Shown: piece by piece, positions 26,908 through 36,143 of the stretch
How the letters are laid out: each line of letters begins with the position of its first letter
How positions within the stretch are numbered: the first letter of the stretch is position 1
DNA from: Aquitalea sp. LB_tupeE
Lineage (GTDB): Bacteria > Pseudomonadota > Gammaproteobacteria > Burkholderiales > Chromobacteriaceae
Assembly: GCF_013391415.1 (NCBI RefSeq)
Contig: NZ_JACAXB010000014.1
Location: forward strand, 1 to 46,439
Direction of reading: 5' to 3'
Length of the DNA stretch: 46,439 nt
The notes under the pieces: generated by a model
Database searches by the model: none
Seen by the model: the letters and a program-made list of their open reading frames with translations, nothing else
Told to the model about the DNA's origin: nothing
Program-made: the position numbers and the translations under genes

Positions 26908-27747
26908 ATGAATCTGGAAAACATCAGCAGCAACCGCTGCTTTGGCGGCTGGCACAAACAGTATCTGCATGACTCGGCGGTACTGGCTTGCCGCATGCGC
27001 TTTGCCATCTACCTGCCGCCGCAAGCGGCGCAGGGCGACAAGGTGCCGGTGCTTTACTGGCTGTCCGGCCTGACCTGCACAGACGAAAACTTCATGCAGA
27101 AAGCCGGTGCGCAGCGGATTGCCGCCGAACTGGGCATCGCCATCGTGGCACCGGACACCAGCCCGCGCGGCGAGGATGTAGCGGACGACCCTGCCTACGA
27201 CCTGGGACAGGGTGCCGGTTTTTATCTCAACGCCACCCAGGCGCCGTGGAACCGCCATTACCGGATGTACGACTATGTCAGCCGCGAGTTGCCCGCCCTG
27301 ATTGAGGCGCATTTTCCGGTCAGCCCGCGCCGCGCCATTGCCGGCCATTCCATGGGTGGGCACGGTGCGCTGATCTGCGCACTCAAACGGCCGCAGGATT
27401 ATGTATCGGTATCGGCCTTCAGCCCGATTGCCAACCCGGTGAATGTACCGTGGGGACAAAAGGCCTTTGCCGCCTATCTGGGTGAAGACCGTCAGCAATG
27501 GCTGGAGTGGGATGCCTGCCACTTGCTGGGCGAGGCTGCACAGATATCGCCGCTGCGGGTGGATATCGGCCTGGCCGATGCCTTTCTGGATGAACAACTG
27601 AAGCCCGATGCCCTGGAAGCCGCCGCCCGCCATGCCGGTCATGCACTGCAATTGCACCGTCACCCGGGGTACGACCACAGCTATTACTTCATTGCCAGCC
27701 TGATCGAAGCGCAGCTGCGCTTTCACGCCAGCCATCTGCTCGCTTGA
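26908..27747 (+). CDS. fghA: S-formylglutathione hydrolase
   Basis: Hydrolyses S-formylglutathione to formate and glutathione, the second step of glutathione-dependent formaldehyde detoxification. A 279-aa esterase-D-type alpha/beta hydrolase. The nucleophile is Ser148 in [10 protein letters not shown]; the conserved C-T-D-E-N-F block lies near residue 57, and G-Y-D-H-S-Y-Y-F near the C-terminus supplies the catalytic His. GGGAG precedes the start. It is co-directional with frmA. Confidence 0.96.
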   Translation: MNLENISSNRCFGGWHKQYLHDSAVLACRMRFAIYLPPQAAQGDKVPVLYWLSGLTCTDENFMQKAGAQRIAAELGIAIVAPDTSPRGEDVADDPAYDLGQGAGFYLNATQAPWNRHYRMYDYVSRELPALIEAHFPVSPRRAIAGHSMGGHGALICALKRPQDYVSVSAFSPIANPVNVPWGQKAFAAYLGEDRQQWLEWDACHLLGEAAQISPLRVDIGLADAFLDEQLKPDALEAAARHAGHALQLHRHPGYDHSYYFIASLIEAQLRFHASHLLA

Positions 27748-27819
27748 GCCGCGGAAAGAGGTGACACAGCCGCGCCGTTACCGGCAGCGGCCGTGCAAGT
27801 AGGGCCAGGGACTGCGCGC

Positions 27820-29187
27820 TTAGAAGCGGGCGGCTACCTGGCTGCCACGCGCGGTCATCAAGCTGACCAGCACGAAGCTGACCAACGCCACCGCCAGGCT
27901 TTGATAGATCGGCAGATTGGACTCCAGCCCATCGCTCACCATCGCCAGAATGGCCGTGCCACAGCCCAGTACCATGCTGACAATCGCCCCGGCCGTGGTG
28001 GCGCGTCGCCAGAATATCGCCCCCAGCAAAGGCACCAGCATGCCCGCCACCAGCAGGTTGTATGCCAGGGTCAAGGCAGTGAGTACGTCATGCACCACCA
28101 TGGCCAGCAGCAACACCACGCCTCCCACCAGCAAGGTCAGCAGACGGTTTAGCCACAGGCCACTCCTGTCGCCAACGATCAAGTCTTCACTCAATGTAGT
28201 AGAGGCAGCCAGCAAGGCTGCACTGGCCGTCGACATCATCGCCGCCAGTGCAGCGGCAATCACCAGGCCTCGTACACCATCCGGCAAGCCATCCTTCACC
28301 ATGGCGGCAAAGGCGTTGGCCGGGACGGCCAGGTCCGGCAGCAACACCTTGGTGGCCATGCCGATGGCAGCGCACACCAGCCCGTACACAATGCAGTACA
28401 GCCCGGCCACGGTACCGGCATAGCGCGCCACACCGGTGCTGCGCGCGGTAAACACCCGTTGCCAGATATCCTGGCCGATCAGGATGCCGAAGAAGTAAAT
28501 GACAAAGTACGTAAGAATGGTGTCGCCACCAATATTGGTGAAGCTGAAGTAAGAGGCAGGCAGTTTGGCTTCCAGTTGCTCCCAGCCACCCACCCGGTTC
28601 AGACAAATGGGCAACAGGATGAACATCAGCCCGATGGTCTTGATCAGGAACTGCACAATATCCGTCAGGGTGAGCGACCACATGCCACCGATGGTCGAGT
28701 ACACCACCACCACGCCACCGCCAATCAGCACCGCCAGCCAGAATGGCAGGGTGAACAACACCTGCATCACCGTGGCAATGGCCAGCACCGAGGTGACACA
28801 GAGCATGACGGCATACAGCAACATCACCAGCGCGCTGGTACGCCGCGCCACGGTGTTGTAACGGCGCTCCAGGATCTGGGTCACTGTAAATACTTTCAGC
28901 TGCAACAGCGGTTTGGCCAGAAACAGGTTCAGCACCAGGATGCCGCAGCCCAGTGCCGCGCACAGCCAGAAACCGGAAATGCCATACACATAACCCAGCT
29001 TTACCGTACCCACAGTGGAGGCTCCACCCAGTACCGTGGCAGCCATGGTGCCCATGTAAAAACCCGGTCCCAGATTACGTCCGGCCACCAGAAATTCCTC
29101 CCGGCTGGTGGCACGACGCATGCCCAGCCAGCCCAGCAATAACATGCTGGCGATGTAAACGAACACGACAAAGATATCGAGTCCCAT
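27820..29187 (-). CDS. Sodium:solute symporter (SSS family)
   Basis: A 455-aa inner-membrane Na+-coupled transporter with about 13 membrane helices. SSS-family marks include the N-terminal R-R-A-T-S-R-E-E-F-L-V-A-G-R block and the Y-V-Y-G-I-S-G-F-W segment near TM3. GGAG precedes the start. It lies 89 bp downstream of the guanidinobutyrase-like gene on the same strand and probably imports its substrate (4-guanidinobutyrate or a related guanidino compound). A symporter also occurs near gbuA in Pseudomonas aeruginosa, as I recall. Confidence 0.88.
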   Translation of the reverse strand: MGLDIFVVFVYIASMLLLGWLGMRRATSREEFLVAGRNLGPGFYMGTMAATVLGGASTVGTVKLGYVYGISGFWLCAALGCGILVLNLFLAKPLLQLKVFTVTQILERRYNTVARRTSALVMLLYAVMLCVTSVLAIATVMQVLFTLPFWLAVLIGGGVVVVYSTIGGMWSLTLTDIVQFLIKTIGLMFILLPICLNRVGGWEQLEAKLPASYFSFTNIGGDTILTYFVIYFFGILIGQDIWQRVFTARSTGVARYAGTVAGLYCIVYGLVCAAIGMATKVLLPDLAVPANAFAAMVKDGLPDGVRGLVIAAALAAMMSTASAALLAASTTLSEDLIVGDRSGLWLNRLLTLLVGGVVLLLAMVVHDVLTALTLAYNLLVAGMLVPLLGAIFWRRATTAGAIVSMVLGCGTAILAMVSDGLESNLPIYQSLAVALVSFVLVSLMTARGSQVAARF

Positions 29188-29276
29188 GGTTACTCTCCTT
29201 CACTCTGCCCTAGCGGCAATGTATTGGCTGTTCAAACACAATGGATTCGGCTGCTCTGCGGCAGCCTGAGGATGGC

Positions 29277-30233
29277 CTAGCGCCGGAAGGTGACGCCGGG
29301 TAGCACGCACAGCATCTCGAACAAGAGATTGGCCCCCAGCAAGGCGGTATTGCCGGTGGTGTCGTAAGGAGGGGAGACTTCAACCAGATCACAGCCCACC
29401 AGATTCAGGCCATGACAGCCACGCACGATTTCCAGCGCCTGGACCGAGGTCAGCCCGGCCACTTCCGGCGTGCCGGTACCCGGAGCAAAGGCCGGGTCGA
29501 TACCGTCGATGTCAAAACTCAGGTATACCGGCCCGCCACCCAACAGCTGGCGCACTTCCTGCATCAGCGGTTGCAAGGAACGGTTCCAGCACTGTTCCGC
29601 CGGTACCACGCGAAAACCCTGGCGGCGCGCCCAGTCGAAATCCTCGGCGGCATAGCCGCTGCCACGCAGGCCGATCTGCACCACACGTCCCTGCGCGAGC
29701 AAGCCTTCTTCCTGGGCACGGCGGAAGGTGGTGCCGTGGGCAATTTTTTCGCCAAACATTTCGTCATTGATGTCGGCATGGGCATCGACATGAATCAGCC
29801 CCACCGGGCCATGCTTGGCTGCGATGGCGCGCAAAATGGGCAGGGTGACGGTGTGATCGCCACCCAGGCCCAGCGGAATCACATCGTGCTGCAGCAACTC
29901 ACGGTAGCCCGCCTCAATGCGCGCCACACTGTCCAGCAGGTTGTAGGGATTGGTGGCGATATCACCAATATCGGCCACTTGCAGGGTGTCGAAGGGGGCG
30001 GCACCCGTGCCCATGTTGTAGGGGCGCAGCAAGACCGATTCATTGCGGATTTCACGCGGACCAAAACGGGTGCCGCTGCGGTTGGAGGTGCCGATGTCCA
30101 GGGGCAGGCCGACAAAAACAGCATCCAGCCCGGCGGCAGTGTCGGCCTTGGGCAGCCGCATCATGGTGGCAATGCCGCCAAAGCGGGGCATGGCATTGCC
30201 ACCCAGCGGCTGATTGTGTTCAGCGTTTGACAT
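29277..30233 (-). CDS. gbuA: Ureohydrolase, guanidinobutyrase-type (agmatinase family)
   Basis: Binuclear manganese ureohydrolase that splits a guanidino compound into an amine and urea. The metal ligands are His127 (G-G-D-H), Asp150/His152/Asp154 (D-A-H-A-D) and Asp241/Asp243 (F-D-I-D-G-I-D). The N-terminal Q-P-L-G-G-N-x-M-P-R-F and G-I-A-T-M-M-R-L-P blocks and the overall sequence resemble P. aeruginosa guanidinobutyrase (GbuA, about 319 aa) more than E. coli agmatinase; the context (symporter downstream, divergent LysR) agrees. It would give 4-aminobutyrate and urea from 4-guanidinobutyrate. Other guanidino substrates remain possible, so the symbol is tentative. Confidence 0.85.
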   Translation of the reverse strand: MSNAEHNQPLGGNAMPRFGGIATMMRLPKADTAAGLDAVFVGLPLDIGTSNRSGTRFGPREIRNESVLLRPYNMGTGAAPFDTLQVADIGDIATNPYNLLDSVARIEAGYRELLQHDVIPLGLGGDHTVTLPILRAIAAKHGPVGLIHVDAHADINDEMFGEKIAHGTTFRRAQEEGLLAQGRVVQIGLRGSGYAAEDFDWARRQGFRVVPAEQCWNRSLQPLMQEVRQLLGGGPVYLSFDIDGIDPAFAPGTGTPEVAGLTSVQALEIVRGCHGLNLVGCDLVEVSPPYDTTGNTALLGANLLFEMLCVLPGVTFRR

Positions 30234-30314
30234 GCTGACTCCTGAAACTGAGGTTGAGGGACGCTCAGTCTATTCAGGCGGCAACTTGGGAAAAATCACC
30301 GTATTCCACTGTTT

Positions 30315-30334
30315 ACATTGATAAATCTGAATGT
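30315..30334. promoter_or_regulatory. Candidate LysR box ACATT-N10-AATGT
   Basis: Perfect 5-bp arms at 30315-30319 and 30330-30334 in the gbuA–LysR divergent region (30234-30378). The surrounding sequence is AT-rich and suits overlapping promoters. Probable binding site of the divergent LysR protein. Confidence 0.45.
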
Positions 30335-30378
30335 GTGTAATGACAGGCCTGACCCACTGCCAGCACCTGGAAGAAACC

Positions 30379-31290
30379 ATGCTCCATACCCTGTCCAGCC
30401 TTGATTTACGCCTTATCAGGGTTTTTCGTGCCGTTGTCGATGCTGTTGGCATTTCAGCTGCCCAATCCACCCTGAACGTCAGCCAGTCCACCATCAGCAA
30501 TCAGCTGGCCGCGCTGGAAACCCGGCTGGGTTATCGCCTGTGCGAGCGTGGCCGCGCCGGCTTTTCCCTTACCGCCAAGGGTAGCCAGCTGCTCAATGCC
30601 AGCCGTCATCTGCTGGATGCCGCCGAAGCCTTCTGCGTGGAAGCGCGTCAGCTGGAGCGCAAACTGCTGGGGCAGTTGCGCATAGGCGTGGTGGGACACA
30701 CCACCATGCGCGCCCATTCCCGCCTGTCGGAAACCATTCGCCGCTTCCGCCAGCGCGAAGAATCGGTCGAGCTGATGTTATCCATGCTGCCGCCCGGCAC
30801 ACTGGAAGAGGCGCTGATCAACGGCGACATCCATCTGGGCATCGGCTATTTCTGGCACCGTGCCCCCAGCCTGCAATACCTGCCCTTGTTTACCGAACAC
30901 CAGCTGGCCTATTGCAGCCAGGAGCATCCGCTGTTCTTGCAGGCGGGGAATATATCGGTGGAAGAGGCCGCCCGGCATGACTGGGCCTGGCGCAGCTATC
31001 CGCTGCCAGACATCCCGCTACCGGTGGAAAACTGGCGCGTCACCGCGCGCGCCGACAATATGGAAGCGATGGCCGTACTGATTCTGTCCGGCCATCATCT
31101 GGGCTTTTTACCGGAGCACTTCGCCCGCCCCATGGTGGAGCAGGGCATGCTGCGGGCGCTCAATGCGGTGCAGCTGTACTACCACCCCACCTTCCACATG
31201 GTGACACGGCAAAACGCCAGACAAAGCGAGGTGATCCGCGCCTTCACCCAGGATTTGCTGGCGGCGCATCAGCTTCCACCTACCCACTGA
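30379..31290 (+). CDS. LysR-family regulator, GbuR-like
   Basis: A 303-aa LysR factor; the helix-turn-helix lies at about 5-65 (I-S-A-A-Q-S-T-L-N-V-S-Q-S-T-I-S-N-Q-L). The start is set at 30379, where GGAAG lies five bases upstream and the protein opens M-L-H-T-L-S-S-L-D-L-R-L-I-R-V-F. An upstream in-frame start at 30331 would run through the promoter region. It is divergent from the guanidinobutyrase gene, as gbuR is from gbuA in P. aeruginosa. Activation by guanidinobutyrate is inferred. Confidence 0.85.
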   Translation: MLHTLSSLDLRLIRVFRAVVDAVGISAAQSTLNVSQSTISNQLAALETRLGYRLCERGRAGFSLTAKGSQLLNASRHLLDAAEAFCVEARQLERKLLGQLRIGVVGHTTMRAHSRLSETIRRFRQREESVELMLSMLPPGTLEEALINGDIHLGIGYFWHRAPSLQYLPLFTEHQLAYCSQEHPLFLQAGNISVEEAARHDWAWRSYPLPDIPLPVENWRVTARADNMEAMAVLILSGHHLGFLPEHFARPMVEQGMLRALNAVQLYYHPTFHMVTRQNARQSEVIRAFTQDLLAAHQLPPTH

Positions 31291-31354
31291 GTGGCGCTGC
31301 CAGTACCAGGCTCTGCGCCACTCAGCCCACATCCAGCCTGTTGGCTACTCTGGG

Positions 31355-32173
31355 TCAGATTTCCAGTGCAGCACGGCGCGACAGCAAAATGCTGCCGTGC
31401 CGGTAGCCCGCAGCGATGCCTCCCTGCCCAGCCAGCAAGTAGTGATGCTGCGAGCCCGACAAAGCCTCAAAGAAACGGCGGCAGGCTGCGGGAGGCGCAA
31501 TGAAACGGTCTTGATCGGCACACACTGCCAGCACCGGAAACGGCAAATGCGCCAACGCTGGCAGATAATCAAAGCCATCACGGCCAACAAAACGGCCTGT
31601 CAGATTCCAATCAAACCACTGGGACATCAAATAAAACGATTCATCCTGTACCCCAATGCCCAAACGCTTGCCTGGCACCCTCCCCAGACAGGCTGACAAA
31701 TGGCGGGCCAATTTCATCAACAGACGGCGCGACAGCGCTGGAGCAGCATGGCAGGCCTGACAGGCAAACAACACCAGCTTACCGATAAGAGGCAACAGTT
31801 GGGGCTGGCGCAGCAGGCACATCAACAGCGCCAAACCGCCGCCACTATGTGTCACACCATGCAGGGTTGCCACCTTTTCGTGCTGCCGCAAATAGCGCAA
31901 CACCGCTGGAATGTCATATAAGGCAATGGTCTCAAAATCAAACTCACCCCTGTCAACGGGCTACTACCATGCCCGCGCCACTCCATCACCCAGCAGATGG
32001 CACCGCGCACCGCCAGATTAATGTGCCAACCCCAGACAGATACGTTTGTCGGAAAACGTACCATGCGTCATGAAAATATGTGTTGCCGTCGACGCTATCA
32101 CAGGGTTTGAGCCCGTCACTTTCCACAGTGATATCTGTACTTTATCTGCTGTAGTAATGATGATGTGCTCCAT
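31355..32173 (-). pseudogene. Alpha/beta hydrolase with two compensating frameshifts
   Basis: Joining three frames gives a roughly 273-aa alpha/beta hydrolase. The gene starts at ATG 32173 with AGGGC upstream and reads M-E-H-I-I-I-T-T through H-G-T-F-S-D-K-R-I-C-L-G-L-A-H, then hits TAA (32018-32020). One extra A near there moves the frame to L-A-V-R-G…V-M-E-W-R-G-H-G-S-S-P. A missing base near 31958-31961 returns it to the first frame: E-F-D-F-E-T-I-A-L-Y-D, then the nucleophile elbow H-S-G-G-G, ending at 31355. In the original frame the segment between the indels contains TAA and two TAGs, so no full protein can be made unless the indels are sequencing errors. Confidence 0.8.
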
Positions 32174-32192
32174 CTTGCCCTCGTTTCAATAA

Positions 32193-33316
32193 TCATATTG
32201 CAGCAATTGGAATAACTGACTCCGGCTTATTGATTTCCGGGCTAAGCTGAAAAGCAAAAATCGCCTGAATCAGAGGGACATTAAACTCTCCTCGCCCTAC
32301 TAAATAAACCATGTCATCACGCACTACAACCCATCCTCTCTCCTGCAATCCCGAAATAGTCAGCGCATACTCTGCCAAAAAATCACTCCCAAACACTGCT
32401 CGATAATCTGCCATGTTCACACAAAGCTCCTGCAATGCCTGAAATATCCAGCATAATTTGACATCCTCCGGAGTATGAAAATATACGCGCCCTATTGGCT
32501 TGCGCTTATCAGTGACATCTTCCATATATGCCGCCAGATTTCTTTTATTCATCGCTAAAAATGAGTCTTTATTTCCGTCTGGCTGCAAACGAATATTCAC
32601 CGCAGCATAACCTAAGCCCCCATATAACATTTGGGATTTGTCTCACCGCCAGAAAATGGCTGTCTTAGATTCTGCTCATACAGGTACTCCCATGGCTTAA
32701 TGTCACCACGGCTACTGACAGACCTTCGCTCCCAGTCATACGCAGTTTTCTGTACAAACCCCTTTTCCTGTAGAAATTGTTGCGCAATTTTGTACATTTC
32801 ATATTTTTCATCTTGTGAAGGCAATGCTGCCCGCTGCTTAGTAGCAAAATGGGAACGCCCTGCAATATTCAATTCATAATGCGTAATATGATGTACACCA
32901 GCAGCTGAAATTCTCCGCAATCCATCCAGCATGCTATCAATCGACTGCTCTGGCCACCCGTAAATCATGTCCACATTACAACTGAGTTCATATCGATGGA
33001 ACATTGATCGCCAAATAGTGCAAATATTGCGAAATGGCAGACTTTCCTGATACGCGGTGGTAGGAAACAAGCAAAATCCACAGTGCGGAGGATCCGTTGG
33101 CAAGCAAAATGGTATGCCGATATAAAAATTGATGCTTGTCGATTGCTGTGCACTATTTTGCAAGGCTTGATCAAAGCGCTGATGATCATACTCAACCTTC
33201 CAGTGCATCGGCGATCGGTGTGCATGCAGCACTTTATTCGCCATTGGGCGATTTGCATTCTTATTGATGAAATCGTTAACTGCTTCACGGAATGGATGAC
33301 TCACGACGCTGCGCAT
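32193..33316 (-). pseudogene. HemN-like radical SAM gene, internally deleted and frameshifted
   Basis: The start at 33316 has AAGGAG six bases upstream. The first frame (33316-32612) holds I-P-F-C and a cysteine motif C-x7-C-x2-C (C-L-P-T-D-P-P-H-C-G-F-C), then jumps within about 25 residues to D-M-I-Y-G-W-P-E-Q-S. HemN-like proteins have roughly 130 residues there, including the G-G-G-T-P SAM-binding motif, which is missing here. Near 32628-32633 a single base is lost, and the protein continues in another frame (M-L-Y-G-G-L-G-Y-A-A) to 32193. It is AT-rich compared with its surroundings and lies 19 bp upstream of the decayed hydrolase in the same orientation, so they were probably one operon. 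Confidence 0.75.
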
Positions 33317-33609
33317 GCCCTTCTCCTTACATGACATCAACAATGACAATAAAGATGGCTACGCCTCATTTTTCACAAAATCACCCTCAATACAACCAGC
33401 GCAAAGGATAGTTTTTCCGCAAACATGCAGAAATATTCTCACTCGAACAAGAGAATAGTCTGAAATTGATGCAAGCAATCAAAATTTGCATCGCCACTAA
33501 TTAAAATTAATAAAACACAGATCCCAATCGTCAGCAAAAAGGCTTTCGTTCAACACACACTCTTTAGTAAGCGATTTTGGAATTCAGATTTTTAGCGGAG
33601 GAGAAAATC
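33317..33609. other. AT-rich intergenic region
   Basis: About 290 bp, strongly AT-rich (33360-33580), between the divergent radical SAM pseudogene and the GFA-family gene. It must hold the promoter of the latter. No clear repeats or hairpins seen. Confidence 0.35.
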
Positions 33610-34008
33610 ATGATTAAAGGAAGCTGCTGCTGTGGTTCGATAAAATTTGAATTAACATCGCCACCGAGCATGATGGGTATGTGTCACTGCTCTCGTTGTC
33701 GAAAGCTAGGCGCAAGTGCACTAGTATTCACAGACAAGAAATCTTTTCATCTACTGGAAGGACAGGAGTTTATTGCACGTTACGTGCCTAGTGCCCCATA
33801 TAAACACATAAGAACATTTTGTAAAATTTGCGGAACAGCCTTAGGCGAGATTGGTTCAGAAAATGACTCATTTCCGATTCCAGCAAATTGCCTGGATGAT
33901 GAACCTCGCTTAGCAATTCAATTCCATGTTTTTGTCGGCTCCAAGCCCTCATGGTATGAAATCTGTGACAACGCGCAGCAGTTTCAGGAAAGTCCAGAAC
34001 AACATTAA
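33610..34008 (+). CDS. GFA/CENP-V family zinc protein
   Basis: A 132-aa protein of the glutathione-dependent formaldehyde-activating (GFA)/CENP-V family. Zinc ligands are visible as Cys6-8 in G-S-C-C-C-G, Cys25/27/30 in G-M-C-H-C-S-R-C, and Cys71/74 in F-C-K-I-C-G. The start at 33610 has a strong GGAGGAG site; 33577 is also open. Most family members have no proven role in formaldehyde metabolism, and this one lies 6 kb from frmA–fghA, so I do not assign that function. Its lower GC matches the adjacent pseudogenes, suggesting shared foreign origin, but this gene looks intact. Confidence 0.88.
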   Translation: MIKGSCCCGSIKFELTSPPSMMGMCHCSRCRKLGASALVFTDKKSFHLLEGQEFIARYVPSAPYKHIRTFCKICGTALGEIGSENDSFPIPANCLDDEPRLAIQFHVFVGSKPSWYEICDNAQQFQESPEQH

Positions 34009-34030
34009 AAGTAATTCCCGTACTTTCGTC

Positions 34031-34060
34031 AAAAAATTGGGCGGCCAGTAGCCGCCCAAT
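34031..34060 (-). terminator. Rho-independent terminator of pdxH
   Basis: ATTGGGCGGC (34036-34045) and GCCGCCCAAT (34051-34060) form a perfect 10-bp stem with a 5-base loop. On the minus strand it is followed by TTTTTT, directly after the pdxH stop. Confidence 0.9.
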
Positions 34061-34064
34061 CCAT

Positions 34065-34706
34065 TTACGGCGCCAGGCGCACCCGTTGCCAGCTGGCATC
34101 CGCCTGCAACAGGTAAACCACCCGGTCATGCAGGCGGCTGGGGCGGCCCTGCCAGAACTCCACCCGGTCGGGAATCACTGCATAACCGCCCCAGTGCGGC
34201 GGGCGCGGTACATGCAGCGGATGCTTGACGCCAAACATGGCGGCGCGGCTCACCAGCACGTTCTTGGAGCTGATTTCGGTGCTCTGCTCGCTGGCCCACG
34301 CCCCCAGCCGGCTGGTATAGGGACGGCTGGCAAAATAAGCGTCAGACACTTCCGGTGCCACTTGCTGCACCCGGCCTTCCACGCGCACCTGACGTTCTAG
34401 CTCCGGCCAGAAAAAGGTAATGGATACAAAGGGATTGTCTGCCAGCTGCTGCCCCTTGCGGCTGAGATAGTTGGTGTAGAACACCAGTTGGCCGTTTTCG
34501 ATGCCCTTGAGTAGCACGATGCGTGCAGTGGGGCGACCATCGGCACCGACTGTCGCCACGTTCATCGCGGTGGGTTCGTGTACCTGGGCGGTCATGGCCT
34601 CGTTCAGCCATACCTCGAACTGGGCGATGGCATCGGGCAGGCAGTCGTCCGGTGACAGTTCTTTCTTCGAATAATCCTGGCGGATATCGGCAAGATTCAG
34701 CGACAT
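34065..34706 (-). CDS. pdxH: Pyridoxamine 5'-phosphate oxidase
   Basis: FMN enzyme that oxidises pyridoxine/pyridoxamine 5'-phosphate to PLP, the last step of PLP synthesis and salvage. The 213-aa length is standard. Conserved blocks include [10 protein letters not shown] (FMN binding), Y-T-N-Y-x-S-R-K-G (substrate and FMN binding), and the C-terminal W-G-G-Y and [12 protein letters not shown] segments. Its ribosome-binding site (GAGAG) is upstream of 34706. Single gene ended by a strong terminator. PLP serves dsdA in this window among many enzymes, but there is no operon link. Confidence 0.97.
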   Translation of the reverse strand: MSLNLADIRQDYSKKELSPDDCLPDAIAQFEVWLNEAMTAQVHEPTAMNVATVGADGRPTARIVLLKGIENGQLVFYTNYLSRKGQQLADNPFVSITFFWPELERQVRVEGRVQQVAPEVSDAYFASRPYTSRLGAWASEQSTEISSKNVLVSRAAMFGVKHPLHVPRPPHWGGYAVIPDRVEFWQGRPSRLHDRVVYLLQADASWQRVRLAP

Positions 34707-34889
34707 ATCGCTCTCCTGGTTCAGTATGCCGCCATGTTAAGACAGAAGATGACGCAAAGGGTAGCCACCCGCACCGTGGAAGAATGTGCGCGGCTGCGTG
34801 GCATTTGCACCGCAAAGCCCCGGAATTGGGGACGTTGACGATTAACTTAGGCTAGAATATGGCCTTTCCCCTGCAGCCCTGTTCCGCCC

Positions 34890-36143
34890 ATGCATCTGGT
34901 TGCCTTTGGCCTGAATCACCACACAGCTCCGCTATCGGTGCGCGAGAAGCTTGCCTTCCCGGCCGAGGTGCTGCCCAACGCACTGGAAAGCCTGGTCGGC
35001 TCGCAGGCGGCTCGTGAGGCGGCCATTGTGTCCACCTGCAACCGCACGGAAATCTACTGCAACAGCAATAATCCGGAGCAGGCCTTGCAATGGCTGTCGC
35101 AATACCATGGCCTGCCGGTGGAAGAACTGCGCCCCTACCTGTACCAGCTGGATGCCAGCAGCGCGGCACGCCATGCTTTCCGCGTGGCCTCGGGCCTGGA
35201 CTCCATGGTGCTGGGTGAAACCCAGATTCTGGGTCAGCTGAAGGACGCGGTACGGACGGCAGAAAATGTCGGCACACTGGGCTCGCTGCTCAATGGCCTG
35301 TTCCAGCGCACCTTTGCCGTCGCCAAGGAAGTACGCAGCAGCACCGCGGTGGGCGCAAGCTCGGTGTCCATGTCGGCCGCGGCGGTGAAGCTGGCCGAGC
35401 AGATCTTCCCCACCATTGGCGAACTGAACATCCTTTTCATCGGCGCGGGTGAGATGATAGAGCTGGTGGCTACCCACTTTGCCGCGCGCGAACCCTCCTG
35501 TATCACCATTGCCAACCGCACCCTGGAGCGGGGGCAAAAACTGGCCGAGCAGTTTGGCGGCAACGCCATCACCCTGTCCGAGCTGCCCGACGTGCTGCAT
35601 CGTTACGATGTGGTGGTGACTTCCACCGCCAGCCAGCTGCCGCTGGTGGGCAAGGGCCTGGTGGAGCGCGCGCTCAAGGCACGCCGCCACCGCCCCATTT
35701 TCATGCTGGACCTCGCGGTGCCGCGCGATATCGAAATCGAAGTCGGCAAGCTGAATGATGTCTACCTGTACACCGTGGACGATATCGCCAGCATCGTGGA
35801 AGTCGGCAAGGAAGCCCGACAGAGCGCGGCGGAAGAAGCCGAATCCATCATTCAGGCCCGTGTGGCCGAATTCAACGACTGGCTGAAAAAGCGCGAAACC
35901 GTGCCGCTGATCCGCGCCCTGCGCGATGAGGCCGAACGCACGCGCCGCCATGCACTGGAGGCTGCACTCAAGCAGCTGGCCAAGGGCACGGCACCGGAAA
36001 AGGTGCTGGAAAGCCTGTCCTTGCAACTCACTAACAAACTGATGCACCCGCCCACCCAGGCACTGTCCTCGGGCAGCGGCGCGGAGCATGCGGCCCTGGT
36101 GGAAACCATCGCCCGCCTGTACCGCTTACACCCGGAGTCGTAA
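34890..36143 (+). CDS. hemA: Glutamyl-tRNA reductase
   Basis: NADPH enzyme that reduces glutamyl-tRNA(Glu) to glutamate-1-semialdehyde, the first committed step of C5-pathway tetrapyrrole synthesis. 417 aa. The catalytic Cys50 sits in S-T-C-N-R-T-E-I-Y; the NADPH fold contains G-A-G-E-M near residue 190, and the helical dimerisation domain fills the C-terminal third. No strong ribosome-binding site precedes 34890. A possible promoter (TAGAAT around 34853) lies close upstream. The stop overlaps the prfA start as TAATG, so the two are co-transcribed, as in many proteobacteria. Confidence 0.97.
   Translation: MHLVAFGLNHHTAPLSVREKLAFPAEVLPNALESLVGSQAAREAAIVSTCNRTEIYCNSNNPEQALQWLSQYHGLPVEELRPYLYQLDASSAARHAFRVASGLDSMVLGETQILGQLKDAVRTAENVGTLGSLLNGLFQRTFAVAKEVRSSTAVGASSVSMSAAAVKLAEQIFPTIGELNILFIGAGEMIELVATHFAAREPSCITIANRTLERGQKLAEQFGGNAITLSELPDVLHRYDVVVTSTASQLPLVGKGLVERALKARRHRPIFMLDLAVPRDIEIEVGKLNDVYLYTVDDIASIVEVGKEARQSAAEEAESIIQARVAEFNDWLKKRETVPLIRALRDEAERTRRHALEAALKQLAKGTAPEKVLESLSLQLTNKLMHPPTQALSSGSGAEHAALVETIARLYRLHPES

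Noticed and set aside
34828-34860. TTGACG/TAGAAT promoter for hemA
   Set aside because: The spacer is only 12 bp, and moving to 17 bp leaves no good -35; kept only as a possible -10.
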